NCBI GenBank assembly: GCA_039545355.1
Contig: BCJJ01000002.1
Span: forward strand, 1,707,518-1,771,517
DNA from: Trichosporon coremiiforme
Taxonomy: Eukaryota; Basidiomycota; Tremellomycetes; Trichosporonales; Trichosporonaceae
Direction: 5' to 3'
DNA length: 64,000 nucleotides
This document shows positions 42,838 to 53,767 of this stretch, piece after piece (positions within the stretch are counted from its first letter, which is position 1; each line of letters starts with the position of its first letter). Below the pieces are notes generated by a model, which saw nothing but the letters and a program-made list of their open reading frames with translations, was not told the origin of the DNA and searched no databases. Both the position numbers and the translations under genes were made by a program.

Positions 42838-44412
42838 ATGACGGTCCAGAGATCGCACAACCGCTCAACGAGTGTGTCGTCGCTCGCCTCTATCGCCAGC
42901 TTCAAGACTGCACACTCTGCCTCTCCAACGACGGAGCACATCGATCTCCCGGACGAGGACCCATCAATCGACCCGATCGACAACCCCAGCCTCGACCACA
43001 CGGCAGAGGAAGAGATGCTCCTCACCCCCGTCTCCTCCGGCGGCTCCGGCCCGCCATCACTACCCCAGCCGCAGGCGCAGGTGGCGCTCGTCGCAGCGAT
43101 GCAAACCCCGCTACCGCCGACACCGCCGCCAAGACGCCGCACGCTGCTCATGGGGAAGGGACATCCGCGCCGGGATCCATTAATCCAGGAGCCGCAGCCG
43201 CCCTCGTCCCTTCCGAGCCATACCGAATCTCCGGAGACCGGGAGCACCGGGCGTTCCCAAACTATCTCTGAGAACAGCCAGCCGGAATCGCCCCGCTCGC
43301 TCGCCTCACGGCTCTCTCTCGCCAGCCTGGGAGAACAGCAGCAGCCGCCTACCTCATACGAGTCCCACGCCTCCCGCCTTTCCCACCCGCCGTCTCAGCC
43401 TCACTCCACTTCCGGACCGGCGCAGCGAGAACTGCCCACGACTTCGACGACCGAAGAGAAGCAAGGGGCGCAAGAGTCTGGCCAGGCGCAAGAAGAGGCG
43501 CGCTGGTCGCGCCCACCCCGCAGCCAGGCTCGGAAGGTCAGCAAGACGATGCAGCTTGCGCGGGAGGAGCCATCAACAGCTCCCCTCCGTCCCGGCAGCT
43601 CCGCTAGTGTCGCGAGCGCCGCGAGCAGCGTCAAAGGGCGTGCGGCTTCGCCGACCTCTCCCACCCACTCTGGTCGACAGCCGCGATACTCTGACTCGGC
43701 CCAGAGTTACGCCGCCCCCCCGACGCCCCTGACCCACACTCGATCGTCGAGCAGCGCGCGAAGTGAATACCCTTCTTTCGAGGAGCAGGACGATCCCTGG
43801 GCGGCCCACGTCAAGGCGCAGCTGATGCGGCTGTTCCCCGACCTCGGCGCGACGCTGCCGGACCGCTCAGCGCCCGTCACGGGGTTACGGGACGAGCTCA
43901 GTGCGCTGCGGAGCGAGATCGGTGCCCTGCGCCGTGTCGTGGGCCAGTTGAGGGACGAGCGTGTCGGCGGAACCCCGCCGCTGGCGACGAAGCAGTCGCA
44001 ACGCGCTAACTCCGTCCCCGTCCCCGGCGCCGAGCGCGAGGGGGGTCCGGCCAAATCCCGCTCCCTCGCCATCAACACCTCCTTGACGAGTGCTACGGGC
44101 GGCTCCGACGCCGATGAGAGCGTCCACTCCGAGGAAGAGGAGCCGGCGCCGCGCCGCCGCATGCCTTTGCCACCCCGAGAACGGCTCAGCATGTACCACC
44201 CCTCCCCGCAGGAGCCGGAGATGAACTCGGCGGGCCTGACCATCTTCGCAACGGACTCGGACGCGCGCATCACGCTCCCGCCCTCGGCCATCAGCCTCAT
44301 GCTCGACGTCGTGCGCACGGTCGACATGCGCACGAACGGGGTCAGGAGTGACGCTGACATCTTCTCCGAGGAGAACCTCGCCAACCTCGCCATCTCGCAG
44401 GTCATGAACTAG
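42838..44412 (+). CDS. Ser/Pro-rich protein of unknown function
   Basis: A single exon of 524 residues from the ATG at 42838, which is preceded by (CCAG)n repeats in the leader. The frame is open further upstream to 42424, but that part lacks coding character. Residues 1 to about 340 are disordered and rich in Ser, Pro and Thr, with several PPTPPP-type motifs. A short helical region follows: WAAHVKAQLMRLFPDLGATL, then a coiled-coil-like LRDELSALRSEIGALRRVVG. The last 80 residues, beginning AGLTIFATDSDARITLPPSA, look folded and may be the conserved part. The gene converges with the aldehyde dehydrogenase gene, leaving only about 125 nt. I do not recognise the family. Confidence 0.75.
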   Translation: MTVQRSHNRSTSVSSLASIASFKTAHSASPTTEHIDLPDEDPSIDPIDNPSLDHTAEEEMLLTPVSSGGSGPPSLPQPQAQVALVAAMQTPLPPTPPPRRRTLLMGKGHPRRDPLIQEPQPPSSLPSHTESPETGSTGRSQTISENSQPESPRSLASRLSLASLGEQQQPPTSYESHASRLSHPPSQPHSTSGPAQRELPTTSTTEEKQGAQESGQAQEEARWSRPPRSQARKVSKTMQLAREEPSTAPLRPGSSASVASAASSVKGRAASPTSPTHSGRQPRYSDSAQSYAAPPTPLTHTRSSSSARSEYPSFEEQDDPWAAHVKAQLMRLFPDLGATLPDRSAPVTGLRDELSALRSEIGALRRVVGQLRDERVGGTPPLATKQSQRANSVPVPGAEREGGPAKSRSLAINTSLTSATGGSDADESVHSEEEEPAPRRRMPLPPRERLSMYHPSPQEPEMNSAGLTIFATDSDARITLPPSAISLMLDVVRTVDMRTNGVRSDADIFSEENLANLAISQVMN

Positions 44413-44538
44413 GCTAGAGAAGGGAGGCTCTACTGCCCCACTACTACTGTCTGCACACGCATCTGTTTGTAACCATTCTGTACACTATCTATACTACACT
44501 TTGCCGACGTGGCAATATATAATGCCTGCATTTGCCCT

Positions 44539-46550
44539 CTACCCATTCCTGACCAGCTCGAAGATCCCCTTGACCTTGCCGCCGATGCCGCCGAAGCCCA
44601 ATTCGACGACCCCGTGGAGGAATCCCCACGCCTTGTCCTCGTTCTTGATCGGGTAGTCGAGCGCTTGTGGAATCGAAGTGCGCACCGCGAACACCGTGTC
44701 CTGAATCAGCGCCTTGGGGTTGCAGAGCGAGCGCAGGCCTTCGGGGCCGGCGAAGCGTGAGTGCCCGCTCGCCTTCACGCCGCCAAACGGCATCGACTGG
44801 TTCAGGTAGAACACGCCGAAGCTGTCATTAGCTCTGAGCTATCCCTGTCCCGCAGCTCAGACTCACTCATTGATTGATACCATGCCGCACTCGAGCCCGC
44901 GCGCGACTTGGACGCATTCGGCGCGCTTGCCGCCGTACACGCCTGCGCCGAGGCCAAAGCGCTGCTTCCTCAGCCACGCGACGGCCTGCTCGACGCGGTC
45001 GTACGGCACCACAGTCATGACGGGCGCGAAGAGCTCCTCGGTCGCGAGCGCCATGTCCATCGTCACGTCCGAGATGAGGGTGGGCGTGAAGTAAGCACCC
45101 TCCGGGCGGTCGGGGAGCATGGCACGCTCGCCGCCACAGTGCAGCGTCGCGCCCTGCTTCACTGCGTCCTTGATGAGTCTCTCGAGCCGTGGGACGGGTG
45201 CGTGCGAGATTAGAGAGCCGACGTCCTTGCCCAACCTGAGTGCGCGCACGCGCGGGAGGAGGAGGTCGATGAACTCCTGCTGCCGCGAGCGGGGGACCTG
45301 ATCGTCAGTTTGCCATTACAAGAGCAGATAAACTTGCCATGAAGAGCTCAATGCCGATGCAGTTCTGACCGGCGGACTGGAACGCGCCTCGCATCCACGT
45401 GCTCTGGAAGAACTTCATGTCTGCGTCTGGCATGATGAACGCCGGGTCCTTGCCGCCGAGCTCGATGCAGGTCGGCGTCAGGTTCTGCGCTGCCGCCTTG
45501 GCAACGATCTTGCCGACGGACTCGCTGCCGATGAACGTGATGTGTCTGACGTCCGGGTTAGTCGTGATACACTTCTCGGCAAGCTCGGGCAGGCAGATCA
45601 CGAGCTGCACCAGCTCAGGGTCGAAGCCCGTCGCGGAGAGACACGCACGCACGGCGCCGATGAACCAGCGCGAGCTCCATGCTACTTGCTCTGAACCCTT
45701 AACGACAATAGCGTTACCGCTGAAGATGGCCGCGAGAATGGGGCCCAGAGCGTTGTGGAACGAGTAGTTCCAGCTGACGAGGGCGGCGACGAGCCCGAGA
45801 GGCTCGTACACGACCTCGCTATTCTTGTGCGCCAGAAGCAACGTGCGTCTCCGCTTCGAGGGGGCGAGGACCGCTTCGCCTTCCGAGATGAGCCAGTCGA
45901 TCTTGGCCAATGTCGTCAGGATCTCGCCAAAGACGGCATCGACGCGCGTTTTGCCCGTGTCCCGCACCGCGACGGCGACAATGTCACTCATGTGCGCCAG
46001 AATCCATCCCTTCAGCGACGTCAGGAAGCGACGCCGCTGAGCGAACGAGCTCGCCGCCAGCGAGGGCTGAGCCGCCCACGCCTTCTGCAGGCGAGCAAGG
46101 ATCTCAGCTTCGCTCTCCAGGCAGATCGTCTCGATATGCGAGCCGGTCGACGGGTCGTAGCATGTCAGATATTGCGCCTTCGTGTCTGCGCCGGCGGGGA
46201 GAAGCGAGGCATCACGCTCGTGCGCGAACAGGTCCGGATTCGAGATGACTTCGCCCTTCCACTCGGTCGATGCCTCCTGCATTGTCAGCTAGAGCTAGAA
46301 GACAACAGCTTACGGGAGGAACGGGCCAGTTGAATTTAACGGCGGTCCGGCTGGTCTTCCAGTTCTTAAACCAGGCGAGGAAGACGGGCAACTTGGCAAT
46401 CAGGACAATCACGACGACGGCGACCTTCCACGGCGGCATCGTCGTGACCTGCTCCCAGACCGCAGCTGGGCGCAGCTGCCGCTGGACGCAGTCGAGGCGC
46501 TGCGTGATGCCACGGTCCTTGCCCAGAATAGAGGACAGAGGACAAGACAT
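44539..46550 (-). CDS. Membrane-anchored aldehyde dehydrogenase, Msc7-like
   Basis: Four exons (46550-46314, 46276-45338, 45297-44867, 44821-44539) encode 629 residues. A hydrophobic helix near the N-terminus (WKVAVVVIVLIAKLPVFLAW) precedes a full aldehyde dehydrogenase domain. This has the SWNYSFHNALGPILAA cofactor region, the FIGSESVGK turn, glutamate E351 in CIELGGKDPAF and catalytic cysteine C385 in GQNCIG. The N-terminal helix and overall layout match the fungal Msc7 group, which is ER-associated. The enzyme should oxidise aldehydes with NAD(P); the natural substrate is unknown. The second intron starts with GC rather than GT. An alternative in-frame ATG at 46646 would add a second hydrophobic segment (GGVFLANISVFLVSF). 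The C-terminus also ends in a membrane-adjacent Gly-rich, amphipathic stretch. Confidence 0.9.
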
Positions 46551-46807
46551 TCTGCTTGCTCGCTTGCCGATGATGTATCGATTGGGAAAGGAGACGAGGA
46601 AGACTGAAATGTTCGCGAGGAAGACGCCCCCACCGGCTGCCAACATCTTACGACGCGTTTCGCGCCGGCCCGCCCGGATCATCCTCGGCGAATCACCATC
46701 AGGACACGGATCCTCCGGCGTTCTGTGAGCACAGCGGCTCCCTTTGCATCTGTATGGCGTACTTATGTGTATGCATGTAAGACCTGACAAATTGGCGCTT
46801 GCTACGT

Positions 46808-47504
46808 CTACTGACCGGCGACAAAGTCCTTGAACTTGCTCGAGTCGAGAATCTCGCTCTCGACGAGGCGACCCGTCTCGGTGCCCTGTGTTGTTAGATG
46901 AGAACGAAACATGCCGTATACTACACTCACGTCCGTGTAGCGAATGATGGTCGGAACAGAGTTGACGTTGAAGTCGATGCGAGCGCCGTTGTTCTTGTCG
47001 CGCCACCTGTAAGTCAGCTGGCAGCTGGATCCAGCCTTCGAGTGAGATCTCACTGGTCACGGGAGCCGACCCAGTAGATGGCGGCCTCTGATAAGTCAGC
47101 TTGAAGACACAGGTAAAGTAGCTCTCTCCAAGTCATTGCCGGGCCATGATGACCAAGTTGCTGCACGATCCCATCCACGTACTCGGTTTGTCCTCGCCGT
47201 CGAAGGCGTTCTTAACTACGTCCTCCACATCACGGCAATCCTGAGGTCAGCTTCGGTCGAGAGTTGAGGGAGCTACACTCACAGGGCACCACATCTGGCC
47301 ATTCTCGACGTTGCTGTAGAACACGAGGAAGGTGTTGGCCGGGGCGGACGTGCTGTTCAGCGCGTTGACGGCACGAGGGTTGCTGACGTCAGTTCGAGTA
47401 TGGGTACCGAACTGGTGATGGAAGGCAGCGATATGCACTTTCGTCGACCGCTGCCCGGATAATCATAAGGTTGATATCACGCACTTGGCTTCGAGAAGGG
47501 GCAT
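46808..47504 (-). CDS. TXNDC17-like thioredoxin-fold protein
   Basis: Six short exons (47504-47485, 47382-47283, 47240-47183, 47087-47054, 47006-46931, 46885-46808) total 366 nt and encode 121 residues, close to the family's usual length of about 120-125. The redox motif is WCPDC, split by an intron exactly after WCP. The rest fits the TRP14/TXNDC17 (DUF953) fold: FLVFYSNVENGQMW, AIYWVGSRDQWRDKNN and NVNSVPTIIRY with the cis-proline. These cytosolic proteins are reduced by thioredoxin reductase and reduce small disulfides or nitrosylated and persulfidated proteins. The gene shares a 303-nt divergent promoter with the FRG1 homologue. Confidence 0.9.
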
Positions 47505-47807
47505 GACGGCTTCGAGATTGAGGTAATGAGCAACACGTCGAGCTCATCAGCAAGCTGCTGAAGTCGTCGACCGGAGTTGACCGCACAGCGAGCGGACAGA
47601 TGCTGAACTCCGCACGTCTTGCACACCGCCGTTGCCGTCATGACGAAATGTTTGCGTGCCATCTCACTCCATTCATCTTCAGAGCAACAGCGCCAACTGG
47701 TCGTCAAAGCGCTTCTATCGGGTACTGTTCATTCGCCAGCCATCGGACATACAAAGCGTACTGCTGAATAACCGCCGCCAAGAAGAACACGCGACCATAG
47801 TCCCATC
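47505..47807. promoter_or_regulatory. Shared divergent promoter, TXNDC17-like / FRG1
   Basis: Only 303 nt separate the two divergent start codons. No TATA box was seen. The right half carries short AT-rich patches. A bidirectional promoter is inferred from geometry. Confidence 0.5.
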
Positions 47808-48892
47808 ATGTCTGGCGTCGGTCGCCTCAAGTTCAAGGGAGAGAAGTCAAAGAAGAAGAAGCGCTCTCACCGCGAGAAGCGTGATGACGGCGACGAGCTG
47901 GATGCGCTGGCCAAGGAGGACCCGATGGGTGAGTTGCAAAGCTAACGCTTCAGGTTCCAACAGCTGACGCCTAGGATGGATGTTCCCAGCCAAGAGCGAC
48001 GAGGTAACGGGTCCGACACTCGTGTTGTTGCCGACTGAGCCGCTGAGCTGTCTTGCGGTGAGTAATCGATGGGCATTCGATCTTGGATCCCAAGCTGACT
48101 TTCAGTGGGACCCGACACGAGAGCGAGTGTGCGCGGCGCCCCTGGACCTGCCGCAAGCGCCTGAGGGCTTCAACGAGCTCTCACCGGCGGAGGTACTGGG
48201 TTTCGTGGAGCCGTCGGACGTGAACCACGTGTGGGTCGTCTCCCGGCTGGCGGGAAGCAACGGTGTGTCACTACGAAGTGCAGCCGGTGGCTTCCTCTCG
48301 GCTCTACCGAGCGGCAAGCTCGACGTGTCGGCGAGCCGAGGACCACTCGAGTCCTTCATCACTGAGGTCATTCCCTCTGACTCTGCCTTCCCCGGGTTTG
48401 CGCTCAGGTCTGAGCAGAGTGGCAAGTATCTCCTCGGGGACAAGCCAGACAAGGAGACGGTGCTCGCCAAGACGACCGAGATTCGGTGTGACGCCGACGA
48501 GCCCCAGAGCGGCATCCGGGTGAAGTGCCAGCGCGAGTTTGTTCTGAAGGCGCGCGTGCAACAGCTCGAGGGGAAGGACGGCAGCAAACGGAGACTTCTC
48601 GAGCGCGACGGACCGGAGGAGGGAAGCGTCGAGGATGAGCTGAGGCGAAAGTGAGTATCTGCCCTTCTCAGCAGCCTCTTATATGCGTGACAAATGAACT
48701 GACATCACAGCTCCCAGTACCAGGCATGGGGTGGCGGCGTGCACAAGGTTTCTGACAAGGACCGGCGCGAGCTGAAGCGTGCCAAGAAAGATGGCCGCGT
48801 TGCCGAGGCCATGCTCGACCGGCGATCCAAGATGAAGAGGTAAGCTGTACACACGCTTAGGGAGCTAACATTGCAGCGACAAGTACTGTTAG
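47808..48892 (+). CDS. FRG1: FRG1 homologue (actin-fascin-like fold, RNA-associated)
   Basis: Four exons (47808-47928, 47975-48650, 48711-48839, 48877-48892) encode 313 residues. The lysine-rich N-terminus GRLKFKGEKSKKKKR is the nuclear/nucleolar signal typical of FRG1. The beta-trefoil follows, with the SNGVSLRSAAGGFLSALPSG and SEQSGKYLLG strands. The conserved end is QAWGGGVHKVSDKDRRELKRAKKDGRV...AEAMLDRRSKMKSDKYC, where the family ends in a similar DRR-K-KxDKYC. FRG1 associates with spliceosomes and pre-rRNA/mRNA processing. An insert in the domain's middle makes the protein longer than the roughly 260-residue animal form. The last exon is only 16 nt, encoding part of a Ser and then DKYC. 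Confidence 0.9.
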
Positions 48893-49407
48893 AACACATC
48901 CGCTCGGTGTCATCCTGATCCGGACCGAACTATGGCCCGGCTGGGATGACGGGCTTGCGCGGCTGGGCTGACGAAGCGGGCCGATGGCTGCGTTGCTGAG
49001 CGCCGGAAGCTCGCCGTATGAACTAAACCTAACATGCATGTACTTGTACTTTTTCGTGGTCGCGGCGTCCCGTGGGCGCGATGGTGCATGATGGTGCCCG
49101 AACTAGCGTGCATGGTGCGTGACAATTGCAGATTATGATGAAGCCCGGCTCCGGCACAAGCGCTGGGTGACGATCGAGCTCACGTGCGGTGGCCCGAGTG
49201 CTGGGTGTGGATGGGACCTGGATCCAGGAGGCGGCAGGCGGCAAACGCTGGTGCACAATCGCTTACACAGAGCTTAGAGCCGCCACCCATGTACTGACGA
49301 CTCGACGTCAATGTGAGCATTGCAAACTTCCTTCCACTTTCCGCACGACCCAAACTACCGACCACCCTCACCAAGTCGTATCTCCCGCGGCATAGACCTT
49401 CCGACCG
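48893..49407. other. 515-nt intergenic region
   Basis: This is the 3' flank of the FRG1 gene and the promoter of the downstream RING-ligase gene on the same strand. No element beyond generic CT-rich leader sequence at about 49320-49400 was recognised. Confidence 0.45.
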
Positions 49408-51439
49408 ATGCCTGCACGGTTGCCCGCTCTCGGCGGTGCCGTTCGGCCAAGTCGTCTCTGGGCGCTCGCGACCCTGTCGATAGTCACGTTAGCTGCACTC
49501 TTCCCATCACCAACACTGGCCGCCCCGACCGCCGGTCTCCTCGACAATGCCGGACCTGACGCGGGATACTCGGACGAGGACGACTACAACCGCATCGTCC
49601 GCGAGGCATGGGCACGCATCGCCGATCCGATCGAGCCGTTCGGCATGGCGTACGCCAAAGCAGCCTCTGAGCCGGACACTGGGTGGGTCTCTCACTGGTT
49701 CTCGATGGGTGGAGAGGGAACATTGACTGTCTTCGTGAGTTTTGCTCGATATATGCCGGTAAACTGACTGCGCCAGCTTGGTGACACCAATATCACACTC
49801 CCTCATCGGCCTGCTGCGTTTCCGACTTTCCTCCGACCAGACACAGAACTCCCCGTTAATGGAACCATGGTAGCGTTCCAGACCCTCCCGGACCCCAAAG
49901 CCGATCTTGACCAGCTCGGACTTGGATCCAGCACTTCAGAGCGGAGGGCAGGCACGACAAGCGCGAGCTCGAGCTCCAGCTCCAGCACGATCGACTCTGA
50001 AGCACGCCAGAATAACCGCCCGTTATCACGGCCCCGCTCAGATCACCCTCCACAGCGCGCGTGTGTGCCCACTGCCTGGCCACCTATCCGCCCCTCGCCC
50101 CCCAAGCCGCCCTATGTCGTCGCCTTGGTGGAGAGAGGAGACTGTGATTTCGCTACCAAGGTTCTGGCAGCTCAGGAGCGCGGGGCAGCGGCGGTTGTAG
50201 TGGGCGACGGCCCTGCTCGGGCTGGTGAAACAGACGAAGAGGGTCGGAAACGGGAGAACCTCATCACGATGTACTCACCGGAGGACACGACTAACATTAT
50301 CATCCCTTCTGTCTTTGTGTCTCGAGCGAGTTACCTTACTTTGCGGGACATGCTCACGAACCACACCGAGTTGAAGGTGCAAGTCGGAGAGGCTAATGAC
50401 GATGGCAAGTGAGTACTATATCAGCTGGCCGGCCCGCGGTCTTCAGCTAACGGCGCAGTACCCTGGGGAGCCTTCTGACGTTCGCCCTTCTGATGCCTTC
50501 GCTGTTTCTTCTTGCTACGATTGCTGCGCATCGTGTGCGCATCCGCCGGTGCGTCTTTCCGGATGGGGCTAATTCATGGCAATCCCTAACACAGTCTCAG
50601 GCAGCGCGAGGCAAACCGTGCCCCTCCGACAGTCGTATTATCCCTCCCCGAGCGTGTATGGACACCAGACATTGTGTGGGAGAAGGATGAAACGGACGAC
50701 TCGGACGGCGGACCAGACGACGAGCGCCGCAAACCTGATCAGTCGCAGCAAGCGGCGCAGATGCCTGAGAACGAGCTGCAACGCTCGACATCCGTCGGCG
50801 AGCCGCTCTCCGGTGACGACATCGTTCCCGGCACGAGTGGCATTGTGGTGGAGACGATTCCTGCCGTCGACTCGGCAACGGCACCACCGCACCGACGCCC
50901 CGGCAAGCAACGGCGCAAGAGCAAGCGGTACTATTCCAAGGACGAGTGCGCGATCTGCATGGAGAACTTTAGCCGTGGCGAGGTCGTGCGCATCTTGCCC
51001 TGCGGCCACGTGTTCCACAAGGACGAGTGCGACGAGTGGCTGCTCAAGTGGCGCAAGCTTGTGAGTTCGAGTGCAACACATGACGTCTCAGTCCGTGAAC
51101 ACCGCTGACATATCGTAGTGCCCTACGTGCCGCGCAGACGTCACTGTGTCTCCGGGAGACATGTCCGCTTCGACAACTCTGACCCCCGTCGTCGACGCGC
51201 AGGCCGCGCGCACGGACTACGGCGCGACCGGGTCAGTAGCCGGCGAGGGCGCCGACGCGCCGGACGGAGGCTCTCGGCTCGCCTGGCTCGGTCAAATGCG
51301 TGACCGCGTGATCGCCCGGGCAGGCGCGGCTGTCACATCCGTGAACGACAGCTTGCGCGCCATCGTCCGGGGCGAGAATGCGCCACCGGCGCGTCCGGCG
51401 CTGGACGAACGCACCCCGCTGCGCGGCACTGATGTCTGA
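49408..51439 (+). CDS. PA-TM-RING E3 ubiquitin ligase
   Basis: Five exons (49408-49734, 49777-50408, 50459-50548, 50601-51060, 51119-51439) encode 609 residues. A signal peptide/anchor (WALATLSIVTLAALFPSPTLA) is followed by a lumenal protease-associated domain. Its core is PYVVALVERGDCDFATKVLA with AAAVVVGDG and IIIPSVFVSR, and it is interrupted by a Ser-rich insert of about 60 residues. One transmembrane helix (SLLTFALLMPSLFLLATIAA) precedes a cytosolic RING-H2 finger: CAIC, CGHVFH, DEC and CPTCR. The last RING part is on its own exon. Such ligases (RNF13/Tul1/RMR-like) ubiquitinate proteins on endosomal, Golgi or vacuolar membranes. The exon-4 acceptor may alternate between two AGs 6 nt apart, adding or removing two residues. 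Confidence 0.92.
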
Positions 51440-53598
51440 GTAGTCTAATCCCTACCTATTAACACACCGACCTCGCACATCCATTTCCCGGAGATATCCA
51501 TCCTACACCACACTCTCGTTGGCAACTCGATCTGATTATCCACCCCACCTACACCTCTCATGATTACGCGATGACCAAGCCTCACCACACTTCCCTTTTC
51601 CCCTCCCGCTTCGGATCGGTCCGCAAGAGAGCAGACGAGCGGATGCGACGCTTGAGGCTATGCAGTGAATGTGTGTGTGAGCTCTATGTATTGTTGTACG
51701 GTTTCTATGATGCGACAACGTGCCATCATCACAATATCCGTGTATATACCAGATCGCTGACTATGCTGAGTACGAGGACACGGAGAGACAGGGGGACGAC
51801 GACGGCAGGACTCCAGAGCTGGCGGAGACAGTGACGCAGAGGAAGACTAGGGAGGGATTATGTGCGTCGCCACACGAGTTAGCCGGCATCAGCCCCGGGT
51901 GGGCAGAGGTGGGCCTCGACAGACACGTTCCTCCGTTTCATTACAGTACAGTTGCAATACCTGGTCCGACCATCACATTCGCAGCCCGGACGGACAAACT
52001 GACACCAGATCCATCGAGCGGCCAACACTGATGCGATCACTGACGGCAGGTCGATTGCACCGTGTCCGGCGTCTGACTTTTGACTCACGCAAGCACTTGC
52101 GTATCACCTGGGTGGGCGTCGTCGCATCGCTCACATTGCTGTACAGACGCCCACACACGCGCGCAATCGGGTTTTGCTCCTTCCTCCCATGAGCGACCAT
52201 GGCCGCCGGCACTGGCGCTACACAGTGCTACACAATAGCAGGCTCACGCACATGCGCACGCCAGCACACCCACACCCACGCACACGCACGCTCACACTCA
52301 CGGATCGGCGGTGACGGACACTAATTGATCGCTGCGACCACACACAGCTCGATTCCTCCGTACGCTCCCTGTCACCCCTCCCTTGCTGGATCACAGGGCG
52401 CAGGGGTCTTCGAGGCCTTTCTGCGGCTGCCGGCGCCCCTCGGGTGAAATACCGCCTCGAGGTGTTCAACACGACTCGCGGGGCGTCGCGAATGGCGGGC
52501 AATCGTTCTGAAGGGCGCCTGGGATCCAGGAGTCGAGGAGGAGAGATGAGGAACGACGAGGAACGATGAAGGGGGGGGAGGGGGGAGGAGAGGGGGGAAG
52601 CGAAACGATGCGCGCCGAGTGGAAAGGAGCGTAAGGCGGCCGACCCGAGGAGCAAAGGACCCAAAGGGAGGGCGTATCTGCTCATCTCTCGCTCGTCTGT
52701 CTGGAAGTCAGTCAGACTGTTCGGATCATCGACATTGCACCGCGTGCGCTAGCTGGCTCCCCAGCTCTGGCGGGCTCTGGTGCCGCGGCAATACACTTGA
52801 GGCCAGTCTGCTGGCGCTTGCGGCAAGAGCGAAAGACCCGAGGGAAGCCGAGGGACGGGGGATGAGTGGACACGAACAGACAGAGGCAGAGGGAGCGAGA
52901 GCGCGACAGACAGCCTCGTAAACCGCCTACGCCGTCCCCAACACCCCATCGTGAGCACGTTCTCGCCTCCCTTTGCCTCATGGGCCTTGCGCAACACACC
53001 GAGTGGCTAGATCACCGCACGCAACGCATATCCTCACAACAACCGGGCGGCCGCAGGCATGCCACCTCGATCCCCACCATCACCCGGCAAAACAACAGAA
53101 GAACTTGACCCAGCGCCAGAGGGGCGTCATCATCACAAGAGTATGTGGGCAGAGCGGCACAGGTCATGACTCAGACAGTAACAGAGAGAACTCGACAGTG
53201 TCCTCTCCCTCCTCCTCGTCATTCTCAAGGATAGCAAGAGTTCTTCAGCGCCTCGCCCTTCAACGCCTTGACTTTGCGACGTCCAGCGCCTCCCACCAGC
53301 AGTCTGCTCACTCAGCATCCCGCTCTTCATTCATAAACGTATCCGGCACCGCAGCGCAGCCCCATTGCCCCTCCCCTTTTCTCCTCTTCGCCCCTCTAGG
53401 TGCCCGCGAATAAACCTGGGTCAACCCTCTTCGACATCCACGCCCAGTACGTTCACTTCCCCTGCTACCCTAACAACCGCTGCGCCTGGCGCTGCTGGCG
53501 TTCGTTCGCAGCTACGCCTGTCGACGCCGTCGTCTTCCACGACCCTCTTCTTACCCATTTTGCGCTTGTTGTCGTCCTTTGCCCCCTCATTTGCTTCG

Positions 53599-53629
<31 letters not shown>

Positions 53630-53767
53630 AGCAACAGGGATCATCAACTGGGCCCCGCTGGACACCTTTTGACACCTCTCCGCTCGCCTCAGCTAACCCA
53701 GCAGCGGCCACAGTATCCGCAATTTAACCCAGGCTCTGAGCCAACGCCAGACGGAGTGAAAGGGCCA
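51440..53767. other. 2.3-kb intergenic region with low-complexity tracts
   Basis: This holds the 3' flank of the RING-ligase gene and the upstream region of the Gln-rich zinc-finger gene. A CA/CG-rich alternating tract lies at about 52248-52305, G-rich runs at 52568-52600, long CT-rich stretches at about 53180-53400 and a C31 run at 53599-53629. Part of 53400-53767 is probably transcribed and may hold N-terminal coding exons of the zinc-finger gene. Confidence 0.45.
53599..53629 (+). repeat. 31-C homopolymer directly before an AG
   Basis: Thirty-one consecutive C are followed immediately by AG at 53630-53631. The arrangement looks like an extreme polypyrimidine tract plus splice acceptor, in frame with the downstream zinc-finger protein. 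Confidence 0.8.

Noticed and set aside
53059..53150. Possible first exon starting ATGCCACCTCGATCC for the zinc-finger gene
   Set aside because: Its GTATGT donor is in the wrong phase to join either candidate downstream acceptor without a stop.
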